A DNA stretch of 20,897 bases from Saccoglossus kowalevskii (GCF_000003605.2 NW_003156733.1:19108-40004), one strand, 5' to 3'; shown: positions 1 through 8,819, numbered from the stretch's first letter. Translations and numbers: made by a program. The notes: generated by a model from the sequence alone, not told the origin.

Positions 1-445
1 AACTCGATCAATCCAGACATGTCTCAGATACGGATCCAGAACTGAATTCTTTAAAACAAAATGGCCGCCAGTCAGCCATTTCAAGCCCGATCCAAAAAAT
101 GACGTGCATCAAGGTCCTATTATGTTTAATGTATGTACCAAATTTGAACAAAATCCGTCCATGCATAACTGAGATCCAGGTCCGGAATGGTGAAAATGTG
201 CGATTTTGATGCATTTTCGGCCTTAAAATGGCCGCTATTCGGCTATCGTTAATCGGATCATGAAAAAAATGCATGTGCATATGTCCCATATAATGTGTGA
301 TGTATGAGTGAAGTTTGAACTCAATCGGTCCATGCATGTTCGAGATACAGGTGATCACGGACGGACGGACACACGGACGGACGCACACAGGGCAAAACAT
401 AAGTCCCCGTTTTCGGACTACGTCCGAACGGGGACTAATAACCTC
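1..445. repeat. Interspersed repeat: tandem ~170-bp monomers, GGAC tail, terminal hairpin
   Basis: Two diverged monomers align by eye at a spacing of about 167-170 bp. Each holds ATGGCCGC (61 and 228), then a CCGATC or CGGATCA block, an ATGTGC or CGTGCAT block, TTTGAAC, and a CGGTCCATGCAT or CGTCCATGCAT block followed by GAGAT. The end of a third monomer occupies positions 1-50. The last monomer runs into GGACGGAC repeats (356-382) and a hairpin at 402-436. The long minus-strand reading frame through this block is repeat sequence, not a gene. The repeat class was not identified. It lies within or beyond the AK intron. Confidence 0.7.
402..436. repeat. Terminal hairpin of the 1-445 repeat
   Basis: AGTCCCCGTT and CGGAC pair with GTCCG and AACGGGGACT, leaving a 2-base bulge and a very short loop. 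The hairpin is followed by AATAAC. It marks the apparent 3' end of the interspersed repeat. Confidence 0.7.
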
Positions 446-630
446 AAAATAACAATTTTTAAAGTCCCAAAAATTAATTTAAACTGAGACAACTACATTA
501 GTATTGGCAATATTGAAAAGTTGGAAGTGCTATTTCAAAACCAACCATGCAGTGTGTATACAAGATATACAATGTTTACACAAAACTAATGTGAGGTACT
601 ATCATAAGAAATGTCATAGGTAAGTCAACT
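446..630. other. AT-rich spacer, nothing recognised
   Basis: No coding potential, RNA gene or clear repeat was seen here. It separates the first repeat from the MITE copy. Confidence 0.5.
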
Positions 631-797
631 ACCATAAAACACTTTATTTTAGCTGAAAAAACTTTCTGGGTGTTTTGTTTTATTTTCACTGTTTTTAATG
701 GGTTGAATGTAAAATACTGTATAGAAAAAAAAAGTATATTCGATGGATTTTATTTTCACTGAATCATCCCTTCAGTGAAAATAGCTTTTTTTTTTAC
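631..797 (+). mobile_element. Degenerate MITE copy 1 (same family as 2915-3099, opposite orientation)
   Basis: The sequence aligns with the reverse complement of 2915-3099 over almost its whole length. Shared blocks are ACTTTATT, AGCTGAAAA, GGGTGTTTTGT, TTATTTTCACTG, GTATATTC and TTTTCACTGAAT followed by CTTCAGTGAAAAT. The outer terminal repeat is degraded, and the far end is lost in a T-rich run. An internal hairpin is formed by TTCACTGA and TCAGTGAA. Confidence 0.75.
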
Positions 798-993
798 ATA
801 TACACATTGCGTAGTTGACAATGGTAGCTGAAAGTGATTTCATAAATGTGGTTAAAATCTATTTAAATAAATTTATTAGACACAACACTGAATTTAAACA
901 AGTACAGCATTATGCTTCCCTGAGTTTATCTGCAATTGTACAAAAATATAAACGGTTTTCATAATAAAAAAAAAAAAAGTAAATTTAGAATAA

Positions 994-2824
994 CATTTGC
1001 TGAAGAATTTTTTTCTTGTATTTACAAATCATGGATTTTCTGTATTCTTTATCACTAATGTCATTGTTGCAAAGTGTGAGCCCAACACCGCGGTGTTAGA
1101 TGGGAGTTCAACTTTGCATACACTGACTTTTATGAACAGAGTTCAAATATGAATACAACACATCTAAAGCACATCTGCCATCAGGGTAATGTGATAAATT
1201 GAAATTTTTTTTTTCAAAATTCACTAAATTTCTAAAGATAAATTAGTAAATGCATATTTTGTTTTCTGTTTTCAATTATCACATTTACTAACACTCGAAA
1301 AAAAATCCAGAGAGCATCCAACATATGCGGCTCTAAATGCCAAAGGTTATAGGTCAGACAGAGTATCTTTGTAATCAAATGACCTTTGAAAATGATATCC
1401 AGAAATGGCACACTACTTATTTGTGGAGTTCAGTGTCCTCAGACTGTTTTATCTGACTTCTGTTAAAGATAATAATTTTGTACTGCGAAAATAAAATAAA
1501 ATCACAGAAAAATGGGATAAATGAATCTGAGATTTGAAATAAATATCTATTATTTTGAAATCTGAACTAACTATGGTAGCTCCAAGGTCAATAGGGTTTG
1601 CCATGATTATAAGATCATACTAAAATAGACGCGAGATATTATAGAGCACTGTACAACACACAAAGCAGATCAAATGCGGACGGCATACCCAGACGATAAA
1701 AACATTTCCGAACCAAACTGCATTACTTCGCTAGGGTTTTTTTACAATAATTTGTTGTGAATCACAAGGTCAAAGTCAAAGCCATTGGTAATTATTTTAT
1801 TGCTACAACATTTATAGATACTTATGTTGCAGTTTCAGTTTTGCCATGCAGCGCATACATCAATTTTTTGTCTGGACAATCAAAAATCACTGCTGTTTTG
1901 AATTCTATTTCACCACAAAGATCTGTTGTTAATAGGAATTATGAAGATCTGGTCCATAACTTCTTGGCTGAGATAGCTCCGCTATTAGCAATGCACATTT
2001 CAATTAAAGAATTGAAGATATCTGTCAATCCAAGGGATTGCACCAGGGAATCATGGGACACAACTGTTTATGTTGTTTACATTATTAATCACTTCTATGT
2101 GTGTTCAGTTGTAATTTTACTAGTAATGCAATCAGTAAATTTGATGGGAGTTAAAGTTTAACTGGAGGAGTCCCTTCAAATTCGCTTTCTGTATATGCAG
2201 AGCACTGATCATTGTGATCACCATGAAAAATGAGAAAATAATGGTGTCCAATCAAACAAAATTTTCTTTGTTGTAATCACTGAAGGCCATTACTGGTATA
2301 CAAGGAACTGCTAAATTCAATTTTTTGTACAAGATTTCCCATGAACTGCATAAAATCTAAAAGCCTTTATACATGTTATTCTTACAGGGTTCAGTGAGCA
2401 GTGTGAATGCTACTTTAATAAAAGTCTGGTGTACATCACAGACAAATCTTTGCGATAAAGACAATTTTTAGATTGTTGATAACAAGTTCTTGAGAGATAT
2501 TTGATGCTAGATGCTGGAAATTCAATCACGAAAGAGTTTACAATATTTCTTGGCAATGTTCAACGATTGGCAGGAAGATTCTGATACAGATATCTTACAA
2601 TAATCACAGCATGCTCAACTAGAGAGCATCTGTAACACAATTTCTGATTGGTCACCAATCCCAGAAGTAATTTATCAGATACAGTTAGAAGAGATGTCCA
2701 CCAGTGGGGCCATATATTTAGAAACAACTGTTTTATCAGAACCTTTCAATAAAATACAGGAGCCATTCACACAGCTTTAGATTTTTTAAAGGAATGCTTA
2801 CCTAAACATACATTGGATAAATAA
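994..2824 (+). pseudogene. Broken, unrecognised protein-coding gene remnant
   Basis: Several stretches look coding on the plus strand but are separated by stops and frameshifts. They are 994-1149 (52 codons), 1751-2158 (about 136 codons, no ATG start), and 2388 onward, after an acceptor-like CTTACAG. A further stretch at 2511-2777 is open except for one TAA at 2601-2603. A frame shift near 2768 then gives a plausible C-terminus ending in TAA at 2822. Residues such as NPRDCTRESWDTTVYVV (longest frame) and LEEMSTSGAIYLETT (last frame) have protein-like composition, unlike the AT-rich surroundings. The family was not recognised. The sequence lies antisense to, and probably inside, the adenylate kinase intron, between two inverted MITE copies. 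It could be a pseudogene, a decayed transposon gene or a multi-exon gene. The pseudogene reading fits best because of the in-frame stops. Coordinates are approximate. Confidence 0.45.
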
Positions 2825-2914
2825 TAAAATATGTATTCACATTCATAAAAATAAATTTTATTTATACCAGAAGACATCAATAACCAATACGACAATTAAG
2901 TGAAAACATTAATC

Positions 2915-3099
2915 ACTGTAAAATACTTTAATTTGCACTTTGAATTAATTTTCGCTGAAGGAATAATTCAGTGAAAACAAAATCCAGTGAATATACCTTT
3001 TTTCGATATTTTATATTTAACTCATCAAAAATCAGTGAAAATAAATTCCATACAAAACACCCAAAAGGTCTTTTCAGCGACAATAAAGTATTTTACAGT
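2915..3099 (-). mobile_element. MITE copy 2, 185 bp with perfect 16-bp terminal inverted repeats
   Basis: The ends are ACTGTAAAATACTTTA (2915-2930) and its exact reverse complement TAAAGTATTTTACAGT (3084-3099). There is no coding capacity. The interior carries TTTTCACTG/CAGTGAAAA motifs and a TTCAGTGAA hairpin. It matches the more degraded copy at 631-797 in the opposite orientation. No convincing target-site duplication was found. The element lies in the AK intron. Confidence 0.85.
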
Positions 3100-3337
3100 A
3101 ATTGCTAACTTTCCATTTAGTTTACCGTACTTGACCTTGGTTTGAAATAAACTAAAACGCTACAGGGTTTGTGCTAGTGTCTCTGCGCTATTACAAAACT
3201 ATCATTGACGATAGATTACTAAGTAGGGACGGGACAGAGACCAAATGGATGCAATTAGGAGGAGGGGCAACTTTTTTAATACTTGTAGCTATTAATAATT
3301 CTGATAATACATGTATTAATAATTTAGGATAACTTGC

Positions 3338-3385
3338 CTGCATTCCTTTTCCAGCCCCTGGAGGACCTAACAATACTACTTTCAT
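3338..3385 (-). CDS. Adenylate kinase P-loop exon-like copy (alternative or decayed first exon)
   Basis: The minus strand reads MKVVLLGPPGAGKGMQ, a full adenylate-kinase P-loop, followed directly by CAG|GCAAGT. That is a strong GC-type 5' splice site at exactly the position where the real exon at 4402-4488 has CAG|GTAAGT. An in-frame TGA lies six codons upstream of the ATG. A weak acceptor-like CCAAG directly precedes it, so this could be an alternative first exon, an internal exon or a duplicated exon relic. The usual Thr of GKGT is Met (ACG to ATG is a single C-to-T step), which would probably weaken phosphate binding. Reading further into the intron gives no kinase sequence. The P-loop identity is certain, but expression is not. 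Confidence 0.5.
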
Positions 3386-4401
3386 CTTGGTAAAAGTGTT
3401 GTTTCAATAAAAAACTAAATGATTTTTTCTGCAGAGTAAATCCAGCTGATGATTTCTGTACTGTTTGCTAGAGTTTAACAGTCCCAGGGAATGTTCCTGC
3501 TATCCCAGAAATGTGACCTTTCAACTGAAGTTTTACATATTCATGATGTTTCCCTTAAATGTACATGATGGTTTATGGCATGTAATGGATGTGCAGAACC
3601 TGTCTGATTAACAATGTGTCCAACCCACATGGGTTTATTTAGGGAGAGCATACAAAAAAAAAAATTTCAAACTAAAATACAACAAATACTTTGTAATTAT
3701 ACTTAAACAAATATTTTGAGTTGTTATTAAACACAAGTCTAAGCCCTGAAACAAATCCATACGCAATGTATACTATCTAAGTATCAACTGCAGTGCTTTA
3801 AGTCCCTTTAAGTATTTTTTTGATTTGATTTTTGTTTTTTAAATAAGAAAATATGTTGTACATTGCAAGAAAAGAGGTCAATATGTTTCAGCAATAATAA
3901 ATATTGACACCAAATAAAAGTTAATTACAATTACCAAAAGTTCTACCAGCATAAATTAAACAATGTAACGGATTTAAAAGCTTCGACTGTATTAATCAGA
4001 CAGTTTTATACTTATGAATGAATCGGGTCAGCTGATTCGATTTACAATTTCTGAACATCAATAATGATCATCTTTTGATACTCCTTTTTAGTATTTAAAT
4101 TGTCAAGTGACAGATGTCACCTCGCCGACAAGTACGACAGCTTGCGTTTTATTCATAAATTCATATTTAATATTTTTTTTTTTAATTTTGACATTGAGAC
4201 CTTAAAAAAAATGTAATTACAAAAATGATCGTGCAACAAAAATACCAGATCAAAGATACGAATATGCTGCCCAGCCTCAATCCTGTTGTTCGGAGGTGTA
4301 AGTGTTTTGTCAAATTCTGACAGCCATCAAAGAAATAAGGCAATGCACGCAACTTTACGGAATCCTTTGTATGAACATGAGTAGGACTGTCAAAAACTTA
4401 C
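3386..4401. other. Intron of the adenylate kinase gene, minus strand
   Basis: AT-rich sequence between the main first coding exon and the duplicated P-loop exon. No further AK exon, RNA gene or clear repeat was seen. The full intron must run past position 3338, because no match to the next AK2 segment (lid or NMP-binding region, such as a GDMLRA motif) was found down to position 1. Confidence 0.55.
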
Positions 4402-4488
4402 CTGAGTCCCCTTTCCGGCACCCGGAGGTCCCAGAAGAATCGCCTTGATTCCCTTTGGCTTCTCGCTTTCTTCGGGTACAGGTGGCAT
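4402..4488 (-). CDS. AK2: Adenylate kinase (AK2-like), first coding exon
   Basis: Adenylate kinase interconverts ATP + AMP and 2 ADP. AK2 is the isoform of the mitochondrial intermembrane space. This exon encodes 29 residues: an MPPVPEESEKPKGIK leader and then the P-loop AILLGPPGAGKGTQ. The acidic leader, the PKGI junction and the ILLGPPGAGKGTQ core follow the AK2 pattern seen in other animals, with no cleavable signal. The ATG is the first after the 5' region, and the exon ends in frame at CAG|GTAAGT (donor at 4401-4400, phase 0). Exon 1 of animal AK2 likewise ends at this GTQ, by recollection. The rest of the protein (NMP-binding, LID and core) is not in the window, so the gene is partial here and must continue beyond position 1. 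Assignment to AK2 rather than another long-form AK rests on the N-terminus only. Confidence 0.85.
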
Positions 4489-4640
4489 ACTGACTGTTGA
4501 AGTAGTTCGAGTCGAAAATTCAAATTAAAATCGCCAGACGAACACGGACGTGGTCACACGTGAAGTCAAGATGGCGGAAAAGACCGGTGACACGCTGCGT
4601 CGCCGACGAGGGCGCTCTTCTCAATCCCGTGCCAGTCGAT
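4489..4640 (-). promoter_or_regulatory. Probable AK2 5' UTR and core promoter
   Basis: This region is upstream of the AK2 ATG on the minus strand and richer in GC and CpG than its surroundings. It contains a CACGTG E-box (4557-4562) and AAGATGGCGGAA (4568-4579). The latter combines a YY1-type AAGATGGC core with an ETS-type CGGAA, as is common at TATA-less housekeeping promoters. The transcription start itself cannot be seen. Confidence 0.5.
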
Positions 4641-5064
4641 CATGCTATGTACTATGTACTGTACCTTGAACTGGGGCACCATAGAAAACACAAATATTGT
4701 GTCCGCCTCAGGTTATTGTGTGGTCCCTAGGACATTATGAAACTGTTCACCTTGTGCATGTATAAGTAATACTAGTGAATTTATCACCGCACTTTAAACC
4801 ACCGATCAAAAACAACTTTGACAGCAAATCACATCTGGTTGAGGTGACACAGAATAAATATAAATAAATCTGGATTTGTTCTGTACCCGTTGAAACCAAA
4901 TTATCATACATAGAAATTGCTTTCAACGCACGTTTAAATCTAGAATTAAATCTCCAGTGTTAAAATCACCCAAATCACCTAATACTGTAAGTCAGCAGTT
5001 CAATATCTAGTCTAATACTCAAATTAAAACATTATGTTATTTATTTGACACGCATTTGCAGTTA

Positions 5065-5066
<2 letters not shown>
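4641..5066. other. Intergenic, nothing recognised
   Basis: AT-rich sequence upstream of the AK2 promoter. No coding potential or RNA gene was seen. Confidence 0.5.
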
Positions 5067-5138
<72 letters not shown>

Positions 5139-5140
5139 GT
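5067..5140. repeat. (TGTC)n microsatellite
   Basis: About 17 near-perfect TGTC units change into GTGTGTGTCC at the right edge. It joins directly onto the interspersed repeat that follows. The frame reading THRQTDRQ on the minus strand is only this microsatellite. Confidence 0.95.
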
Positions 5141-5410
5141 GTGTGTCCGTCAATCTGTTCCACTGATATCCCAAGAACCATATGTTGGTCTTTGATGAAA
5201 CTTAATGCATAGATTCTCTGGGCAGATGCGCAGATTAGGTTTTGGGTCAAATTAGTGAATATTTAATACCTAATTTACGATAATTAGCTTTTTTAAGCTG
5301 TTCCATGACTGTTTCACTGATATCTAAAGAACTACTCATTGGATTTCGATGAAACTTGGAACATAGATTATCTAAGACTATGCAGAGACCTGTTAAACAA
5401 TAAAATCAAT
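5141..5410. repeat. Interspersed repeat with ~140-bp tandem units next to the TGTC array
   Basis: Two units are visible. The first, near 5155, reads CTGTTCCACTGATATC, AAGAACCA, GATGAAACTT and CATAGATT. The second, near 5298, reads CTGTTTCACTGATATC, AAAGAACTA, GATGAAACTTGG and CATAGATTA. The arrangement (simple repeat plus short diverged monomers) resembles that of the 1-445 element, though the sequences differ. No coding capacity. Confidence 0.65.
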
Positions 5411-6261
5411 TCTAAATGACAACCTAGAATATAAAAAAAACTTCATCTGGATTCTTTAAATTAAAACATTTTAGGTGCTAGCAAGAAAAGCACAAATATC
5501 GCATCATGAGTAGAATTGGATCGTTACCATATACAATTGAAATAGTCAATAACGTATTCTCACACTGGGCAAGAATATAACTAACAATACTAATCAGGAT
5601 AGCCCTAATAATAAAACCGAACAACATGAAAAACTGCAAATTACATTCTGTACATTTATTAACGGTGGTCAGAAATATTGCTGGAAAGCTGATGTTTTGA
5701 TACATAAACATGTTAAAAATCAGAGCTAAATTGTAAGACATTTATTTATGGAATGAGAAAAATAGATAAATAAGACAATGACCAAAGTGTTAGCAACAAA
5801 CTCAGAACTCACAAAGATATACGCATTTGAACATTAGCTAAAATTAATTGCGAAAATTAGAAGTCAGAACAATTACTAAATTAAGAGTTTCAAGCCATAA
5901 TTTACCAATCAACTGCAAGTTGTGTGACAGAAATAAAATTGGCGACGAGAACCATTAACATTATGAGTTGTAAAAATGCAAAGAATACAGCGTGTAGACA
6001 ACTTTTAATTTACAAAATCACATTTCTGGAGTTCGACATTGATCCTACAATAGGTATAATAGCTTACTAGTATATAATAGTTTGTGATATTATTTTTTTT
6101 TAGTGTGTTGATAGTTGTATTTTAATGGCCACACTGTCGTATAACTTTGATATTGTGTGTGTCAATAACCTATAATGCACCAGGGGTAATGCATATAATG
6201 TGGTATAATGGACATAATAACTGAGATAAAAATGGTGCTCGTCTTCGATTGTGTTCAAAGT
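5411..6261. other. AT-rich intergenic sequence, nothing recognised
   Basis: The longest reading frame (5478-5741, minus) is AT-driven, hydrophobic and without splice or family signals, so it is not called. No RNA gene or clear repeat. Confidence 0.5.
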
Positions 6262-6425
6262 TTAAAGCGGGAGGGTCGCCACCTGCGCACGCGTGGGAAT
6301 TGAGTCTCAGGCGACGATAACAACACACGCTAAAACGCAAAGGCTCATGGGTAGACGCTTGTTTGTAAATAATGACACGCTATGGCCATCTGACGCACGC
6401 GCATGTGACGATTCCCCCGCTTTAA
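6262..6425. mobile_element. T2-like MITE (TTAA-flanked), copy 1
   Basis: The element is bounded by TTAA on both sides (6262-6265 and 6422-6425). The inverted ends are AGCGGGAGGGTCGCCACC at the left, and AGCGGGGGAATCGTCACA when the right end is reversed. About 22 of the first 29 bases match. The interior (GAGTCTCA, GGCGACGATAACAAC, TTGTTTGTAAATAATGACACG) is related to copies at 16812-17079 and 17714-17846. It has no coding capacity. The TTAA target and TTAAAG ends recall the T2 MITEs of Xenopus and piggyBac-like transposons. Confidence 0.8.
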
Positions 6426-7709
6426 AGTATCATTTCACACTGTGTGTTTTGGAAACCTGCAAGTATCTACTAGTTTCAATCATTAATTTGATCTGAACCC
6501 ACATGACGAACCTCGGAAGATTTTAAATAAAATCAATACACGGAAGAGATACCTTTTAACATATTATTTTAAGTTTTAAACATATTATATTGATTCACTT
6601 TTTCGTCTTCTTGCCAGTGCTGGTAATCAAGGTCTTGATGTTGAAACGTTTGTATTATTATATAATGTGAATATTAATATTTATGAAAATATTTAAAGTG
6701 CAGCACATGTTTGAGTTTCATGTAAGCAAACGCTGTATTTTACACGCGTTGCATACGTTGCATGGAACACGTATCAAACACAACGCGACGCGAAGACCCC
6801 CGCTCCCCGTTGTGAGAGGTACAAAACGATATTTCGAGAGAATTTTTAAAAATAATAATCAAATCACCAAGTACATACCTTTTAAGTGACCATATTGTTT
6901 GTTCACGAAACGATTGTCGGTATGACGAGATATCATTTGAATATTAATATAAAATTATGACCGTCCAATTAACCGTATTGCACCAATAAAAGTAATATAT
7001 ATGTAGTTTTGTGAATAGCGCCATCTAGCGATAACAATTGTATATTTTCTCTTCCATGCCGCCAACACATTATTTCAAAATCTGCGGATTATATCTACTC
7101 TAGCCAGACGCACGGAAGTGTGTTTTAAACAGGCTAAATACGAATCCGGTTCCATCACAATATATCCTTACATGATTTCATTGTCATAACTGTGTAATGA
7201 TCCACAAATATAAATATCATGTAAAAGTAATTTTATAATGGGGATGTTTATTCCATTGGATGGTCGGCTCCCAAAAATACCTTCCAGAAGAATATAAACA
7301 TGTAAGAACATAATACGGTATTACATAGGGTTTTATAGAAACCATCAATAACACGCACGTATTTCGGCGCCGTGTAATGGGTATTTAATCAGTGGTCGAC
7401 TTCACAAACAAACATATTCGACATTATATTCACTTCGACGTCACGGAATCGCCTTGTCGCCAGAGGGCGCAATTTATGCTGGAAAGATTTCTGCACCCTA
7501 GTCTCGTTTACATCCGGGAAAGTGGTCTATCCACTGTCTCCTCCGTAAGCCGAGACATTCAGATTACCCCTTACGCGTAATCTATTGGAAAACACATTGA
7601 TTCCGAAACCTTGGTAACACGCATGTTTCCTTGATTGCTGCTATACTATACCAGTGTCCAAGGATAGCATTATGTACTAACAAACCACACCATGCGTGGC
7701 ATTTTTTTG
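6426..7709. other. Intergenic sequence with one MITE-like fragment
   Basis: At 6728-6756 the sequence CTGTATTTTACACGCGTTG followed by CATACG matches, reversed, the interior of the MITE at 17714-17846. The GC-rich stretch to about 6810 ends in CCCCCGCTCCCC, so a degraded copy of that family probably lies at 6725-6812. The rest shows no gene. It should include the 3' flank of glycosyltransferase gene A. Confidence 0.5.
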
Positions 7710-7715
7710 TTTATT
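7710..7715 (-). promoter_or_regulatory. Putative polyadenylation signal of glycosyltransferase gene A
   Basis: AATAAA on the minus strand, about 95 nt beyond the stop codon at 7811. It is the most likely end signal for gene A. The cleavage site cannot be seen. Confidence 0.45.
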
Positions 7716-7810
7716 TAAAAATGACTTTGTCGCGTTGGAACAAGATTGAAAAATAAAAATTGCCATGGCTGGGTCAGTCTACGCCAGTGCGTCTAGACAT
7801 CCTAATAATA

Positions 7811-8713
7811 TTAATTAGCTAATTGTTCAGACCCATAATATACATAACGACATATTTCACCAAATGCCGAGTCCAATTTCTTGATATTTTGAGATGTAAA
7901 TTCCTCTTTCTTCTTGACATGTTTTCGGTTTTCTTGGACATCGATGAGGAAACTTTCTTTCCAAGCGAACTTCTGCGAATGAGTTACGACAGTTGTTGAT
8001 TCAACATGAATTAGCTCCGAAAACTGCTTTGATAATTCATTTCGTGTATTGAAAATACAATTCCGACACCCTTCGTCGTAATTTTGATAACTTTCAAAAT
8101 AAATACTCAAAAAATCGGATTTGTCAGTCGCGAGAATAACACCGTTGGAAGAATTCAAGCCCGAACGCGCGAACACGTAGTCATAGTAACGTAGAGGGTC
8201 AAGGGACGAAACAATAAATGTATTACGGTCCATAAACACACCGCCTATATCCATCAATATCCGTAACCTAGCAACCTCCACTGCGTGCTCGGGCCAATTT
8301 GGATTAAGAGTTTTACCGAAAACTTCCGTTGGGGGCGTGGTTTGAACTATTTCCAAAACCGGTACGAGTCGTTTGGCCTGGTTCCACCATTCACCATGTG
8401 GTTCGCAGTCCGTGTGAAACAGAATGCGTTCAGCTCTCATTATTCTGTGAACGCTAAGTATACTAATGAGGTTCTCAAAACGGAAATTACTACAGGAGAA
8501 CCAGCCAAAATGAGCTATATTTGGTATGACTGCTACATCATGGGGTTTCAGGAAACCGTAACCGTCTTCCTGTTTTTCCAAGTTGTCCACAACTACATGT
8601 CTTGTAATATTTTCCACTGCGATCGCCCTAAGCAGATTTGCTTTGTGGACTTCTTTGGGGTCTGCATGGTTGTTGGGTCCCCTATCTTTATGGTGGTTCC
8701 CATTTGCATGATA
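7811..8713 (-). CDS. Glycosyltransferase gene A, catalytic (second coding) exon, DXD-type family
   Basis: This exon encodes residues 48-347 of a predicted 347-residue type II membrane glycosyltransferase. Such enzymes move a sugar from a nucleotide-sugar onto a glycan in the Golgi or ER lumen; donor and acceptor are unknown here. It begins after TTTCCAG (AG at 8715-8714), phase 0, and ends at TAA 7813-7811. Visible motifs, in whole-protein numbering: VIPNIAHF (~109), FENLISILSVHR (~126), ILFHTDCEP (~144), PPTEVFGKTLNP (~174), ARLRILMDIGGVFMDRN (~195-211) and FGEICRYVYYG (~331). These follow the Gly_transf_sug pattern, in which an aspartate pair after GG binds metal and nucleotide-sugar. Here it is Asp209-Arg-Asn211 instead of DXD. 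A CxxC lies at 263/266, and an N-glycosylation site NIT at 92. It is clearly paralogous to the exon at 18476-19375. A lysine-rich stretch near 310-317 replaces the IPVW region of that paralogue. Apart from the DXN it looks intact. Confidence 0.88.
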   Translation of the reverse strand, partial: YHANGNHHKDRGPNNHADPKEVHKANLLRAIAVENITRHVVVDNLEKQEDGYGFLKPHDVAVIPNIAHFGWFSCSNFRFENLISILSVHRIMRAERILFHTDCEPHGEWWNQAKRLVPVLEIVQTTPPTEVFGKTLNPNWPEHAVEVARLRILMDIGGVFMDRNTFIVSSLDPLRYYDYVFARSGLNSSNGVILATDKSDFLSIYFESYQNYDEGCRNCIFNTRNELSKQFSELIHVESTTVVTHSQKFAWKESFLIDVQENRKHVKKKEEFTSQNIKKLDSAFGEICRYVYYGSEQLAN

Positions 8714-8717
8714 CTGG

Positions 8718-8720
8718 AAA

Positions 8721-8793
<73 letters not shown>

Positions 8794-8819
8794 AAAAATA
8801 AATAAATAAATAAATAAAT
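8718..8819. repeat. (AAAT)n microsatellite abutting the 3' splice site of gene A
   Basis: About 25 TAAA units with one A-rich interruption. On the coding (minus) strand this is (TTTA)n running to within a few bases of the TTTCCAG acceptor. The reading frame through it (YLFIYLFI) would extend the exon to 8836, but it is repeat translation and not part of the protein. Confidence 0.95.

Noticed and set aside
8..400. 130-codon minus-strand frame with MFCPVCVRPCVRPS
   Set aside because: It reads through the interspersed repeat and its GGAC tail; no protein family, and it contains the tandem monomer structure.
4500..4515. GTTCGAGTC, similar to a tRNA B box
   Set aside because: There is no A box, acceptor stem or cloverleaf around it; it lies in the AK2 5' region. 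No tRNA or tRNA-derived SINE was found elsewhere by eye.
5062..5250. Frame ending in TDRQTDRQ repeats
   Set aside because: It is translation of the TGTC microsatellite.
8285..8737. 150-codon plus-strand frame opposite gene A
   Set aside because: It is the antisense shadow of the conserved catalytic exon; the minus-strand product has clear family motifs.
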